Part shown: in pieces, positions 8,320 to 16,324 of the stretch | Numbering within the stretch: position 1 is the stretch's first letter | Layout of the letters: every line of letters begins with the position of its first letter | Source of the DNA: Hungatella effluvii | Lineage (GTDB): Bacteria; Bacillota; Clostridia; Lachnospirales; Lachnospiraceae | Assembly (NCBI RefSeq): GCF_003201875.1 | Contig: NZ_QJKD01000003.1 | Location: forward strand, 248,001 to 312,000 | Reading direction: 5' to 3' | DNA: 64,000 bases | Made by a program: the position numbers and the translations under genes | Notes under the pieces: model-generated | What the model saw: the letters and a program-made list of their open reading frames with translations, nothing else | Databases searched by the model: none | What the model was told of the DNA's origin: nothing

Positions 8320-8883
8320 CTATTTCCTGTAACCACATTTCGGACAAACTCCATTTTCATCTAATGCAATACCACATAACGGGCAACGATCCTTGGTCAT
8401 TTGGGGGTTAAATTCCTCAGATGCCGCATTCACTCCGCTTGTAAAGGTTATTTTCACGATATTTAATTTGTCCTTCAACAGATCATAAACAATTTTAATC
8501 ATGCCCTCAACTGTCATGGTCTCTTTTGTCACAACCAGGCGGCACTCTGGATACGCAGTCGCAAGCTCTGTCTTGAAAGCAGGCCCTTTCATGATATTAG
8601 TAGGAGCCCCATCTTTAATGCCCTGGGCCTCATATACCCCTAGAAGAGCCGGAAGCAATGGGTCATCCTCACGTAAAATCGTTGCATGGTCAAAATTTTT
8701 CAAAACGTCCCATGCTGTTTTCTGAATCTCATTACAGGGGAATACCATGTTGACACCTGTATTAATAGTGTCCTCTACCTCCAGCGTCAATATGCCGGTG
8801 TGTCCATGCAGATACTGAGCTTCACCCTTAAAACCATAAAATCTGTGTGCATACTGTAAATCTAACTTCGTGATACTTCTCAT
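8320..8883 (-). CDS. 6-pyruvoyl-tetrahydropterin synthase/QueD-like protein with C-terminal zinc ribbon
   Basis: The 187-residue protein has the PTPS zinc triad (His13 in YAHRF, His26 and His28 in LHGHTG) and the later FDHATIL segment. A C-terminal CxxC-x9-CxxC ribbon uses cysteines 167, 170, 180 and 183. Standard QueD and PTPS enzymes have a catalytic Cys four residues before the HGH; here that position is Ala22, so the usual queuosine-pathway reaction is doubtful. ATG 8883 sits behind AAGGAGG. There are no queC, queE or folE genes beside it. It may be a divergent pterin-binding enzyme or a regulator. Fold assignment is fairly sure, function is not. Confidence 0.7.
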   Translation of the reverse strand: MRSITKLDLQYAHRFYGFKGEAQYLHGHTGILTLEVEDTINTGVNMVFPCNEIQKTAWDVLKNFDHATILREDDPLLPALLGVYEAQGIKDGAPTNIMKGPAFKTELATAYPECRLVVTKETMTVEGMIKIVYDLLKDKLNIVKITFTSGVNAASEEFNPQMTKDRCPLCGIALDENGVCPKCGYRK

Positions 8884-9026
8884 ATAAAACCTCCTTGTCA
8901 TTTGTAATTACTCACTATTTAATAACAGTAACTAATACTATTATTAATTATAAACAGTAAATCTATATTAGTCAAGTATTAATTATATAATTAGCTTTAA
9001 ATTATTTTACTTATTACTTTTCACTC

Positions 9027-9073
9027 AAAAAAATCCGGCAGACATCACTTTTGTGAATTTCTTCCGGATTTTT
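9027..9073 (-). terminator. Terminator below the glycosidase fragment
   Basis: An ATCCGG/CCGGAT stem with flanking A and T runs is placed just after the minus-strand frame that ends at 9132. Confidence 0.75.
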
Positions 9074-9131
9074 AAGTAGATACAGAGTACTTAATCTGTT
9101 ATTTATTGATTATATCGAATTTCTTTTGGGG

Positions 9132-9902
9132 TCATATTTTATAGATTTCCTTTGCCATAGTAAGAGCCAATATATTCCAATTGATAAATCCCCCATTCAT
9201 TATTGGCTCTCCTGTATCAGGATTGTAATACTCATGCATACAGCCGTTTTTATCCAAATCATTCCCTAATAATTTAAGAGATTTTTCACAAACACGCTCT
9301 GCTTCCTCATTATATCCATAGTTCATAAGTCCACGAAAAACCACATAATTAGCCACCAGCCATATCGGACCTAACCAGTTTGATGGATTATTGCTCGCCC
9401 CTAAGTGAAACATTTTTTCATCTCTAGCCAGTGTAGTAATCCCATAGTTGCAGCAAAAAGTTGAACTATCCAGAGTATGTTCTACAAGTGCCTTTGCCTG
9501 TGCCTCAGTAGCAAACCCGGCAAGCATGGGCAGAAAACCGGACCATGTTCTAATCTTAATAGGAAGGGTCTTCCAAAATACTCCAAGCCCTTTGTGAAAC
9601 CAGTCGAATTGTCTTGTTTTGATATCTACATCCACAGAATAGAAAAACTTATCTCTCCTATCCCAGCATTCTTCTTGAATGGTATCTATAAGGGACTCTC
9701 TGCGTTGCCTTGTTTTATCTATCTTCTCTGGCACACGACAGGCTATCGTCTGTATTTTTTCATACGCCTCGAGCTCCTGAACCATAAAAGAATTCAGGAA
9801 GATATTTGCAGTTGAAAAAGAGGGTCTGCCAAAAGAGGCCGGATCATTATCCATACCAATCATAATATCGTCACACCAGACAAACAGTCCCTTATCTTCC
9901 AT
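9132..9902 (-). pseudogene. 5'-truncated MGH1-like/GH63-type glycoside hydrolase
   Basis: The frame encodes about 256 residues resembling the C-terminal half of an (alpha/alpha)6-barrel glucosidase of the MGH1/GH63/trehalase group: VWCDDIMIGMDNDPASFGRP, then WDRRDKFFYSVDVD, then GASNNPSNWLGPIWLVANY, and a final HEYYNPDTGEPIMNGGFINW. Family members are normally 450 residues or longer, with an N-terminal domain that is missing here. The frame extends upstream into an unrelated basic sequence up to 10001, where it abuts a hypothetical gene, so a deletion or recombination junction lies near 9900-10000. An AGGAAG site before ATG 9902 means the fragment could still be translated, but half a toroid is unlikely to be active. 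Confidence 0.65.
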
Positions 9903-10004
9903 ATAATTCTTCTTCCTTCTTCCTCTGAAAGGAAATCTCACTCCTTCCACTCTGTGCTGTATCCACAGTCTTCTCCATCGTTCCAACATCACCCTGCACA
10001 CGTT

Positions 10005-10421
10005 TTATTTCCCGCTAAGCTCCCTGATCAAATCATTCAGGGTGCATACCCGTCCGTTTTGATCCTCCAGCGAATACGTCTCCTGGTTGGCCTTCTTCGA
10101 GAAAAATTTAATCAGCTCCTCGAGGCTGTTCAGCAGAACGCCCTCCACCTCACATTTATGCCAGAATACGCCGGACTTATTCACCGTAAGAAATGCCTCC
10201 TCGTATAAGGTATCGCTGAGCGGCGTGCAGGAAAACCCGCACATTTTATCTTCTGTGATGCTCTCTGCCAGATCCTTATTTACGATCTCACCGTTTGTCC
10301 CAGTACAGAATTGGTAAAGCTTATCTGTAATCTCAGGAAACCATTCTTCTTCCCAAAATTTCTGAAACTCCTCGCACTCTTTTTTTCTCTTTCTGTTTGC
10401 TATATAATATGTAGTTGACAT
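10005..10421 (-). CDS. Hypothetical protein, 138 residues
   Basis: I do not recognise this protein. It is soluble, charged and rich in Glu and Lys near the N-terminus (NRKRKKECEEFQKFWEEEWF), with four scattered cysteines. ATG 10421 is preceded by GGGAGG. It follows tatD by 49 bases and probably ends the operon; the remains of the glycosidase gene begin directly after its stop. Confidence 0.55.
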   Translation of the reverse strand: MSTTYYIANRKRKKECEEFQKFWEEEWFPEITDKLYQFCTGTNGEIVNKDLAESITEDKMCGFSCTPLSDTLYEEAFLTVNKSGVFWHKCEVEGVLLNSLEELIKFFSKKANQETYSLEDQNGRVCTLNDLIRELSGK

Positions 10422-10470
10422 TGGTTTCCTCCCACATTTTATTTCACTGCATATGAATCCATTTACCCGT

Positions 10471-11262
10471 TTATAGATTGAAAAACTGCCTGGTATTCCT
10501 AAGCGCTGCCTGCTCCACAGCTTCAACGTCTATATTTTTGACTGAGGCAATCTTTTCTGCCACATACTTTATATTTACCGGAACATTTCGCCGCGGCAGC
10601 CCCTTGATATTCAGCGGCGTCAAATAGGGCGCGTCCGTTTCGATCATCAGTCGGTCGAGGGGGATGCTTTTGACGGCCTCCACCACTTCCCGGTTCCTCC
10701 TGTCATCACAGATCCAGCCTGTGATTCCGATATAACATCCCAGCTGTAAATACCGGTATGCCGTTCCCCTTGAGCCGGTAAAACAATGCACAACACTTCT
10801 CCGGCACAGCTCCTGATGCTGTTTCAACAATTTTATAAAGTCCTGTTCCGCGCTTCGCTCATGAAGAAACAGCGGCAGTTCCAGGCTCTCGGCAATGTCG
10901 AGAATATCCGAAAAACAACGTTTCTGATTTTCCTTAGTGGAGAACATTCTGTCGTAATCCAGGCCAGCCTCCCCCACAGCGGCCACAATTCCGCGGTTAC
11001 ACTGAATCAGCTCCAACAGCTGTTTCTTATAATTCTCGTCCCACCGGTCGGCATTGTGCGGGTGAATCCCGCAGGTGCACCATGCATGCTCGAATCTGCT
11101 TTTTTTCAGATAATCGACCGCCGCCCGATCTGATTTTAGATCCGTTCCCGTCACGATAAAGCCGACACCGGCTGCAAACGAATCGGCTGCAACCGTTTCC
11201 CGGTCTGAATCGAACTGCTTTCCCATCAAATTTAATCCTATATCAATATACTTTAACTCCAT
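10471..11262 (-). CDS. tatD: TatD-family metal-dependent deoxyribonuclease
   Basis: The 263-residue protein follows Escherichia coli TatD closely in layout: an N-terminal YIDIGLNLMGKQFDSDRE block without the HxH of other family members, then GIHPHNADRW, GEAGLDYDRMFS, LFLHERS, HCFTGSRG, GITGWICDDRRN and METD-type IETDAPYLTP. Members are TIM-barrel 3'-5' exonucleases on single-stranded DNA and RNA. Start ATG 11262 lies behind AAAGGAA. It is 50 bases after the VOC gene, in the same operon. Confidence 0.9.
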   Translation of the reverse strand: MELKYIDIGLNLMGKQFDSDRETVAADSFAAGVGFIVTGTDLKSDRAAVDYLKKSRFEHAWCTCGIHPHNADRWDENYKKQLLELIQCNRGIVAAVGEAGLDYDRMFSTKENQKRCFSDILDIAESLELPLFLHERSAEQDFIKLLKQHQELCRRSVVHCFTGSRGTAYRYLQLGCYIGITGWICDDRRNREVVEAVKSIPLDRLMIETDAPYLTPLNIKGLPRRNVPVNIKYVAEKIASVKNIDVEAVEQAALRNTRQFFNL

Positions 11263-11312
11263 ATCGTTCCTTTCGGGAATGATGCGGTATCATTCCAATC
11301 CTTATCATTTTG

Positions 11313-11660
11313 TTAAACCGGCGCGGTCATTTCGATATGATTCCCCTCGCTGTCCACAAATTCCGCAACCCAGTTGTCCTTAATTTTCGTCAGAGGAAAA
11401 CAAAGTTCCAGGCCCGCCAGCTTCTGGTTCAGCAGCTCCAGACTTTCCACTTCGATACTTGGCAGGCAGTTACTTCCATATGTATGTTCCTCCCCCATCA
11501 TTTTATACGCAAATAATCCCAGCCGGAATTCTCCAATCGCAAAGACACTGTAGATATCATCCTTGATCAGAGGAGGCATTTCAAAGAAATTCTCGTAAAA
11601 ATTCAAAGCCCGTTCCATCTCTTCCACACACAAATAAAGTGAGCGTAAATTGTATTTCAT
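11313..11660 (-). CDS. VOC (glyoxalase/bleomycin-resistance fold) protein
   Basis: The 115-residue protein is a single vicinal-oxygen-chelate module: it begins LRSLYLCVEEMERALNFYEN, continues with FAIGEFRLGLFAY, and ends with FVDSEGNHIEMTAP, which holds the usual final metal Glu. The first metal position, normally His, is not clearly kept (LYLCV), so metal binding is uncertain. Substrate unknown. It starts seven bases after the stop of the upstream gene. Confidence 0.75.
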   Translation of the reverse strand: MKYNLRSLYLCVEEMERALNFYENFFEMPPLIKDDIYSVFAIGEFRLGLFAYKMMGEEHTYGSNCLPSIEVESLELLNQKLAGLELCFPLTKIKDNWVAEFVDSEGNHIEMTAPV

Positions 11661-11667
11661 ATAGTTT

Positions 11668-12444
11668 TTACCTCATATTTTTAAATGGTTCATCACTACC
11701 GCATTCCTGGCTCAGCGGAAACAGTTCCTGTTCAATCATCTCTTTAAATGAAACATAATAATTTTCAAAGCATTCAAAACACGCCGCATTCTTCGTGCAG
11801 TGAAGGCATTCAAAAGATTTCAGGGAGTCATATTTGTTCAATATAAAGCAGCACAGCTGATGGTATGCGCCGCCTAACAGCCAGGTATTGACCCGGAGCA
11901 AATCACGCAGGATCTCCTCCTTTGCCTCAATGTCCGCAGGCGTGTAAAGGGGGATAAAGATACTCGGATGAATATAACTGTTGGATCCGCTCTCCACCTG
12001 GTCGATTTTAGCCATCTTCTCATCATCAGTAATCCGGCCTAAGCCATGATCTTTTGCGATATCCCTCTTGCTGATAATCGTAAAATCACCTTTAAACGCA
12101 TATTTCTTATAAAGATCGTCGTATCGGTTATTCTTTTTATCATTCATGTACAGCAGAACGGATATATAATTCTCAGCGTTAATCAAATTAAACATGTCAA
12201 AAAACGCTTCCACGGAGTTCCTGGTATTTCTCCTGACCGGCAGGAAGCCGAAGCAATCCACGTCTACATTGTTCTCTCTCAGATATTTCATATTTGCCTG
12301 GAAATTATCTTTTATTAAATAAAACAGCAGATAAATCTCCTCCCGCAATACATCCGGATACAGCTTCGCCGTCTTCATAACGGCAAAATCCAGATAGTTC
12401 ATCAGGTTATATTCATCATAAAATACCGGATTAAAAACGTGCAT
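11668..12444 (-). CDS. Hypothetical protein with C-terminal four-cysteine cluster
   Basis: I do not recognise this 258-residue protein. The body is acidic and aromatic without signal peptide or membrane helices. Near the C-terminus is CLHCTKNAACFECFENYY, a Cx2Cx5Cx2C cluster suited to zinc or an Fe-S centre. The gene leads an operon with the VOC protein, tatD and a hypothetical gene. Confidence 0.6.
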   Translation of the reverse strand: MHVFNPVFYDEYNLMNYLDFAVMKTAKLYPDVLREEIYLLFYLIKDNFQANMKYLRENNVDVDCFGFLPVRRNTRNSVEAFFDMFNLINAENYISVLLYMNDKKNNRYDDLYKKYAFKGDFTIISKRDIAKDHGLGRITDDEKMAKIDQVESGSNSYIHPSIFIPLYTPADIEAKEEILRDLLRVNTWLLGGAYHQLCCFILNKYDSLKSFECLHCTKNAACFECFENYYVSFKEMIEQELFPLSQECGSDEPFKNMR

Positions 12445-12629
12445 GGAATCCTCCTGTTGTGGACGATATGGTTAATTATACCATATATATCCATTTTATG
12501 GTTACAAATATGTGCGGTAATGTATAAAAGTGTGCACAAATGTTATTTTTACGTTCTGAATCTGTTCCCTCACCCTATATTATCTGCCGCCTGTATAAAA
12601 ATATAGCGACAAATTATGTAAAATAGGAA

Positions 12630-12658
12630 TCGACAATTCAAACAGGAATGCATATACT
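12630..12658 (+). promoter_or_regulatory. Promoter of the stefin-like gene
   Basis: TCGACA at 12630-12635 and TATACT at 12653-12658 have 17-bp spacing, 27 bases before the start codon. Confidence 0.7.
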
Positions 12659-12685
12659 GTACTAATAACGTTCATGAGGTGACCC

Positions 12686-12940
12686 ATGCCAGGCGGATGG
12701 TCTTATCAGTCATATCTTACGCCATATGACTCCTTTATATTTTTTAACGCAATCGGAAGACATAACGATTTCTTCTATACTCCCATAGCCGTAGCAACGC
12801 AGGTAGTAAATGGAACCAATTACAAATTCATGACAATCGCAGAACCACAGACGGAAGATTTAAACCCACAGTTTGCTGTCGTAGATATTTATCAGCCACT
12901 TAACGGTGAACCGTATGTGACCAGTATAACCATGCTCTAG
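12686..12940 (+). CDS. Small stefin/cystatin-like protein
   Basis: The 84-residue protein has the three contact regions of cystatin-type cysteine-protease inhibitors in the right order: an N-terminal PGGWS (compare IPGGLS in human stefin A), the loop QVVNGTNYKF at residues 39-48 (compare QVVAGTNYYI), and a second hairpin YQPLNGEP at 69-76 (compare FKSLPGQN). There is no signal peptide and no cysteine, as in stefins, so it would act in the cytoplasm. GAGGTG precedes ATG 12686, and the gene has its own promoter and terminator. No protease gene is next to it. Inhibition of papain-like proteases is inferred from motifs only; convergence in so short a protein cannot be excluded. Confidence 0.65.
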   Translation: MPGGWSYQSYLTPYDSFIFFNAIGRHNDFFYTPIAVATQVVNGTNYKFMTIAEPQTEDLNPQFAVVDIYQPLNGEPYVTSITML

Positions 12941-12998
12941 TTTTTCATAACTGGAGCATTCCTCTTATCCTGAATGGTATACTCAGAACCACCAAAAT

Positions 12999-13043
12999 AA
13001 AAAATGCCGGAATCCTCTAAAAAAGGATTTCCGGTATTTTTTA
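12999..13043. terminator. Bidirectional terminator
   Basis: AAAAAATGCCGGAATCC pairs with GGATTTCCGGTATTTTTT. It lies between the convergent stefin-like and nucleotidyltransferase genes. Confidence 0.88.
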
Positions 13044-13078
13044 TTTGTATATTCAGACAGTAACTTTTATTCAGAAGC

Positions 13079-13978
13079 CTAACACTCATTCCTCTGCAAC
13101 ACCCAACCCGCCGCATACGAATCCGCTTCCGCCGGATACCGGTATTCCATCCGATCTGCTGTTTCCACGGCAACATCCCGGAACAGATCCATGGTCGAAG
13201 AAAGCGCCCGTTCTGCATCACCTGTTTCATAATAAGAATAGCAGGACGAAAGCCGCTCTACAATCCAGTCCCCGGCCCATTCATCAAAGAAACGCCCGCC
13301 ATGCCAGGTATCGTAATCCGGCCCGTTTATCGCGTGGGCGTGACATTCGACAATCTTAAAAAGAAGGCCTTTCATATAGTTATCAATACAGCTTTTGGCC
13401 ATCCACAGTTCTCCGCGGAGCAGTTTTTTCTTCGCCCACACGGCGTGATACCAGAAATCATTCACAATATTTGTATAGTCCCGTTCCGATAAAATTACAG
13501 GAACCGGTTTATCATCGGCAAGCGGCAAAGCTTCGGCTCCAATCCCGATTTTATCGATTAAAACGCGGTATCCCCGCTTCAGAATATCCAGTTCCTTATT
13601 CTTCACTGCATACTCCAGGCGCTCACGGGAAAGTATTACAAAGTCAACATCCAGCGCCTCCTCAAACAACACCCGTTTTTCATCGTCGCCATTCACAGTT
13701 CGCTCGTTGAACGTAATATAATACATTCCGATCGCCTCCAGCCACTCATTGGAATCCATAAAATAGCTGGGGTCATCCACCACAATGATGACATCGAGAT
13801 CGGAAAATTCATCCGCCGGATGATCTGTTCTCGCCTGAGAACCAATCATCAGCGCCAAATACACCCGCACATCGCAGTTTCCCCATTGAATCAGCTTTTC
13901 AATTAAACCATTGTATCTGCCGGTCCGTTCCTGAATGTCCCCATTGCATTCTTTTTTTCTCAACTCTGATTCCCCCAT
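13079..13978 (-). CDS. ANT(6)/AadS-type nucleotidyltransferase
   Basis: The roughly 299-residue protein has the nucleotidyltransferase signature GSQARTD followed by SDLDVIIVVDD, and the long helical C-terminal region of streptomycin 6-adenylyltransferases (PF04439 type), including FWYHAVWAKKKLLRGELWMA and WHGGRFFDEW. Relatives transfer AMP to streptomycin, but chromosomal homologues in clostridia are common and need not confer resistance. The start is uncertain: ATG 13978 is used here with a poor ribosome site, and a TTG at 14008 is also in frame. It stands alone. Confidence 0.75.
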   Translation of the reverse strand: MGESELRKKECNGDIQERTGRYNGLIEKLIQWGNCDVRVYLALMIGSQARTDHPADEFSDLDVIIVVDDPSYFMDSNEWLEAIGMYYITFNERTVNGDDEKRVLFEEALDVDFVILSRERLEYAVKNKELDILKRGYRVLIDKIGIGAEALPLADDKPVPVILSERDYTNIVNDFWYHAVWAKKKLLRGELWMAKSCIDNYMKGLLFKIVECHAHAINGPDYDTWHGGRFFDEWAGDWIVERLSSCYSYYETGDAERALSSTMDLFRDVAVETADRMEYRYPAEADSYAAGWVLQRNEC

Positions 13979-14082
13979 CTTTTCGCATATTATTTTTTCA
14001 CATTGCAATTTCAGTCAAATTCTCTTCCACAATCCGTATATCTTATCCTCTCACTACACATCCTAACCAGGAGGTGATGAAC

Positions 14083-14229
14083 ATGTCCTATATTGCTCCC
14101 GCCGTCCAGGCCAAATTCGAGACACTTTCCATCGATTTGAAAAATGAAATCCTGGATCGGAACGTGCAGATTAACACGATCTACGATCTTATCAACGTTC
14201 TGCAGGAAATCGTGAACGAAGGTCAGTAA
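14083..14229 (+). CDS. Small conserved-looking protein, 48 residues
   Basis: A perfect AGGAGGTGAT site lies eight bases before ATG 14083 and a strong terminator follows the stop, so this is very probably a real gene. The product MSYIAPAVQAKFETLSIDLK and onward is a helical, acidic peptide without cysteines or membrane segment. The pattern KFETLSIDLKNEILDRN with INTIYDLINVLQEIV suggests two amphipathic helices. I do not recognise the family. Confidence 0.7.
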   Translation: MSYIAPAVQAKFETLSIDLKNEILDRNVQINTIYDLINVLQEIVNEGQ

Positions 14230-14251
14230 TCATGTGATCCGCACCCAGAAT

Positions 14252-14299
14252 CCGGACCGGAACCCGATAAGCAGTTATCGGCTCCGGTCCGATTTTTTT
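14252..14299 (+). terminator. Terminator of the 48-residue gene
   Basis: CGGACCGGA-CCCGATA pairs with TATCGG-TCCGGTCCG and is followed by seven T. Confidence 0.9.
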
Positions 14300-14364
14300 G
14301 TTTTGCCAAATCTATCTCAAGAATAGCACAAAACAGGAGGGCTGGCAAGATTTATAAAATCGTC

Positions 14365-14394
14365 TTGACATTACACAATATGTAACGTTATAAT
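14365..14394 (+). promoter_or_regulatory. Promoter with internal operator for the regulator-exporter operon
   Basis: TTGACA at 14365-14370 and TATAAT at 14389-14394 have 18-bp spacing. Between them lies the perfect palindrome TTACACAATATGTAA (14371-14385), placed to block RNA polymerase. The gene downstream encodes a winged-helix protein, so autorepression is likely. Confidence 0.75.
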
Positions 14395-14514
14395 AAAAGT
14401 ATAGCATAATACAAAAAGCACATATACGAAAGGAAAAACGACACCGCCCCGCACCATCGGAAGATTCTGATTCTCCCTGTCTGCAAAAAGCGGTCTGCCG
14501 TAAAGGAGGATCTT

Positions 14515-15090
14515 ATGTCAGAACGGAAAATGATAACACTCGCCACCCGGAAACAAATGGATATCTATATGAACCCGCAGCGTCAGCGCCTTCTAAGGGC
14601 CCTGGAAGTGAGCGGTGTTCCCATGACGCCCAAGCAGTTGTCGGACGTATTAAAGATATCGGCATCTTCCGTCTCCCTTCATATCAGGAAGCTGGAGGAA
14701 CTGGGTCTTGTGGCGCTGGACCACACGGAGTCGATCCATGGAATCCAGGCGAAATTCTATCAAAAGCTCCCTGTTTCCGTCTCCCTGGGCGGGAATCGGG
14801 AGGATGATTTGAAGGAAGAACGTACCTGTTTGTCAGACTATCTAATAACTGAACTATGGAATGGCTTTAAAGACCGCTTAAATCGGGTGAAAGATAAAAC
14901 AGATGCGATGACGACCGGAGACTTTACCTGCGGAGTCGTCCACTTGAATAAAAAAGACGCAGACGAATTGTATCATTTGATACTCGACTTCACCGAGACG
15001 CATGAGGCACCGGGCGAAGACACAATTCCCTGGGAATATGGCCTGGTGGTCTTTCCTCACAGCCCGCTTCCGGAAGAAAAGGGGGAATAA
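14515..15090 (+). CDS. ArsR-type winged-helix regulator
   Basis: The 191-residue protein has an N-terminal winged helix (residues about 15-75) with TPKQLSDVLKISASSVSLHI and RKLEELGLVALDHTE, followed by a C-terminal effector region without recognised motif. It starts behind AAAGGAGG and is two bases from the MFS gene, so the pair is co-transcribed and co-regulated. The palindrome in its own promoter is the probable operator. The ligand is probably a substrate of the exporter. Confidence 0.82.
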   Translation: MSERKMITLATRKQMDIYMNPQRQRLLRALEVSGVPMTPKQLSDVLKISASSVSLHIRKLEELGLVALDHTESIHGIQAKFYQKLPVSVSLGGNREDDLKEERTCLSDYLITELWNGFKDRLNRVKDKTDAMTTGDFTCGVVHLNKKDADELYHLILDFTETHEAPGEDTIPWEYGLVVFPHSPLPEEKGE

Positions 15091-15092
15091 CC

Positions 15093-16301
15093 ATGAAACG
15101 AAGCCATATCCTGTTATTTGGGGCAGACGCCTTCGGTACTGGTCTTCTCACCCCGGTATTATCCCTCGTACTGCTGAACCACGGAGCTGTTATGGAAAAC
15201 CTGTCACTGTTCATCGGAATTTTTGCCATCATGGTCGTCGTACTGGAACTGCCCAGCGGAATTCTGGCAGATTTGATCGGAAGAAAACGCATTTTCCTGA
15301 TATCTGTCTGTTTCACAATGGCACAATATGCACTACTGCTGTTCAGCAGCCATTTTCTCATGCTGGCCACCGCATGCGCCCTGCGTGGAATTGGCCGCGC
15401 CTTCAGTTCCGGCTCCATCGAGGCTCTGGAGATAGAAAACTATCTCCGGGAACAGGACGGCCGGAATCTGGAAAAGCTCAGCAGCAGCATGGCTGTAACC
15501 GAGAGCATCGGCATGGCCCTGGGCTCCATAATCGGCGGGGTTCTGGGATTCCTGGACAGTTCCTATAGCCTTCTCATAATTCTTGCGTTCGCCCTGCAGG
15601 TGCTCATCCTGTTTCTGGCTGTCTGCTTTGTGAAAGAACCCGCCCGCGAAAGAAATCCGTTTTCTCCTGCCCGCCAGCTTAAGGAGCTGCTCCGGGGCCT
15701 GTATCACTCCCTCCGGCACAGCCTTTCGGTCATCACTATTGTTCTGATGTCGGCCTCCTACGGAATGCTTCTCTGTACCGTTGAAGTCTACTGGCAGCCA
15801 ACGCTTAAGACATTTCTCCCCGAACAGCTGGGATGGATCTTTGGCGTGGTCACCTGTCTGGGCTATCTGGGCGTCACGATCGGCAGCAAAGCGGCAGAGG
15901 CCGTCATGCAGTCCCAAAAAACAGTTCTCACACCGGAAAAAAGCTGGCGTATATACTGGATCCTGCGTTTTTTTTTCGTTCTCAGCGTCGCCGTCCTGGG
16001 CTTTGCCCGCCGGATCTGGCTCTTTCTGGCTCTCTTCGTCCTGGTCTACGTGGTGCTGGGTGCTGGAAATTTAATTGAAAATACACTCTTCCATAAAGCA
16101 GTCTCAAGCGGCCAGCGTGCAAGCATGATGTCAGTTTTGTCCCTGTCCCTGCGCGCCGGCGGACTTGGCACCTCCGTATTGGGAAGCCTGATTGTCAGCA
16201 GCCTTTCCCTGTCCTTTGTCTGGCTCCTGCTGCCGCTGTTTTCAGCCGTTGTCACAGGCTGCATCATGGCTTTTCACTATCGTGCCAGGTTGGACTGCTG
16301 A
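15093..16301 (+). CDS. MFS transporter (drug/efflux type)
   Basis: The 402-residue protein has about twelve hydrophobic segments and the MFS motif A between helices 2 and 3, seen as PSGILADLIGRKR. It resembles clostridial multidrug-type exporters. The substrate is unknown. It lies two bases after the ArsR-type gene, whose stop region supplies its ribosome site (GGGGGAA). Confidence 0.85.
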   Translation: MKRSHILLFGADAFGTGLLTPVLSLVLLNHGAVMENLSLFIGIFAIMVVVLELPSGILADLIGRKRIFLISVCFTMAQYALLLFSSHFLMLATACALRGIGRAFSSGSIEALEIENYLREQDGRNLEKLSSSMAVTESIGMALGSIIGGVLGFLDSSYSLLIILAFALQVLILFLAVCFVKEPARERNPFSPARQLKELLRGLYHSLRHSLSVITIVLMSASYGMLLCTVEVYWQPTLKTFLPEQLGWIFGVVTCLGYLGVTIGSKAAEAVMQSQKTVLTPEKSWRIYWILRFFFVLSVAVLGFARRIWLFLALFVLVYVVLGAGNLIENTLFHKAVSSGQRASMMSVLSLSLRAGGLGTSVLGSLIVSSLSLSFVWLLLPLFSAVVTGCIMAFHYRARLDC

Positions 16302-16324
16302 GATTGCCTGCCCGTTTATCAGTA

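Noticed and set aside
13079..13978. Acquired streptomycin resistance gene
   Set aside because: The protein is ANT(6)-like, but no mobile element or resistance cassette surrounds it; it is more likely a chromosomal homologue of unknown activity.
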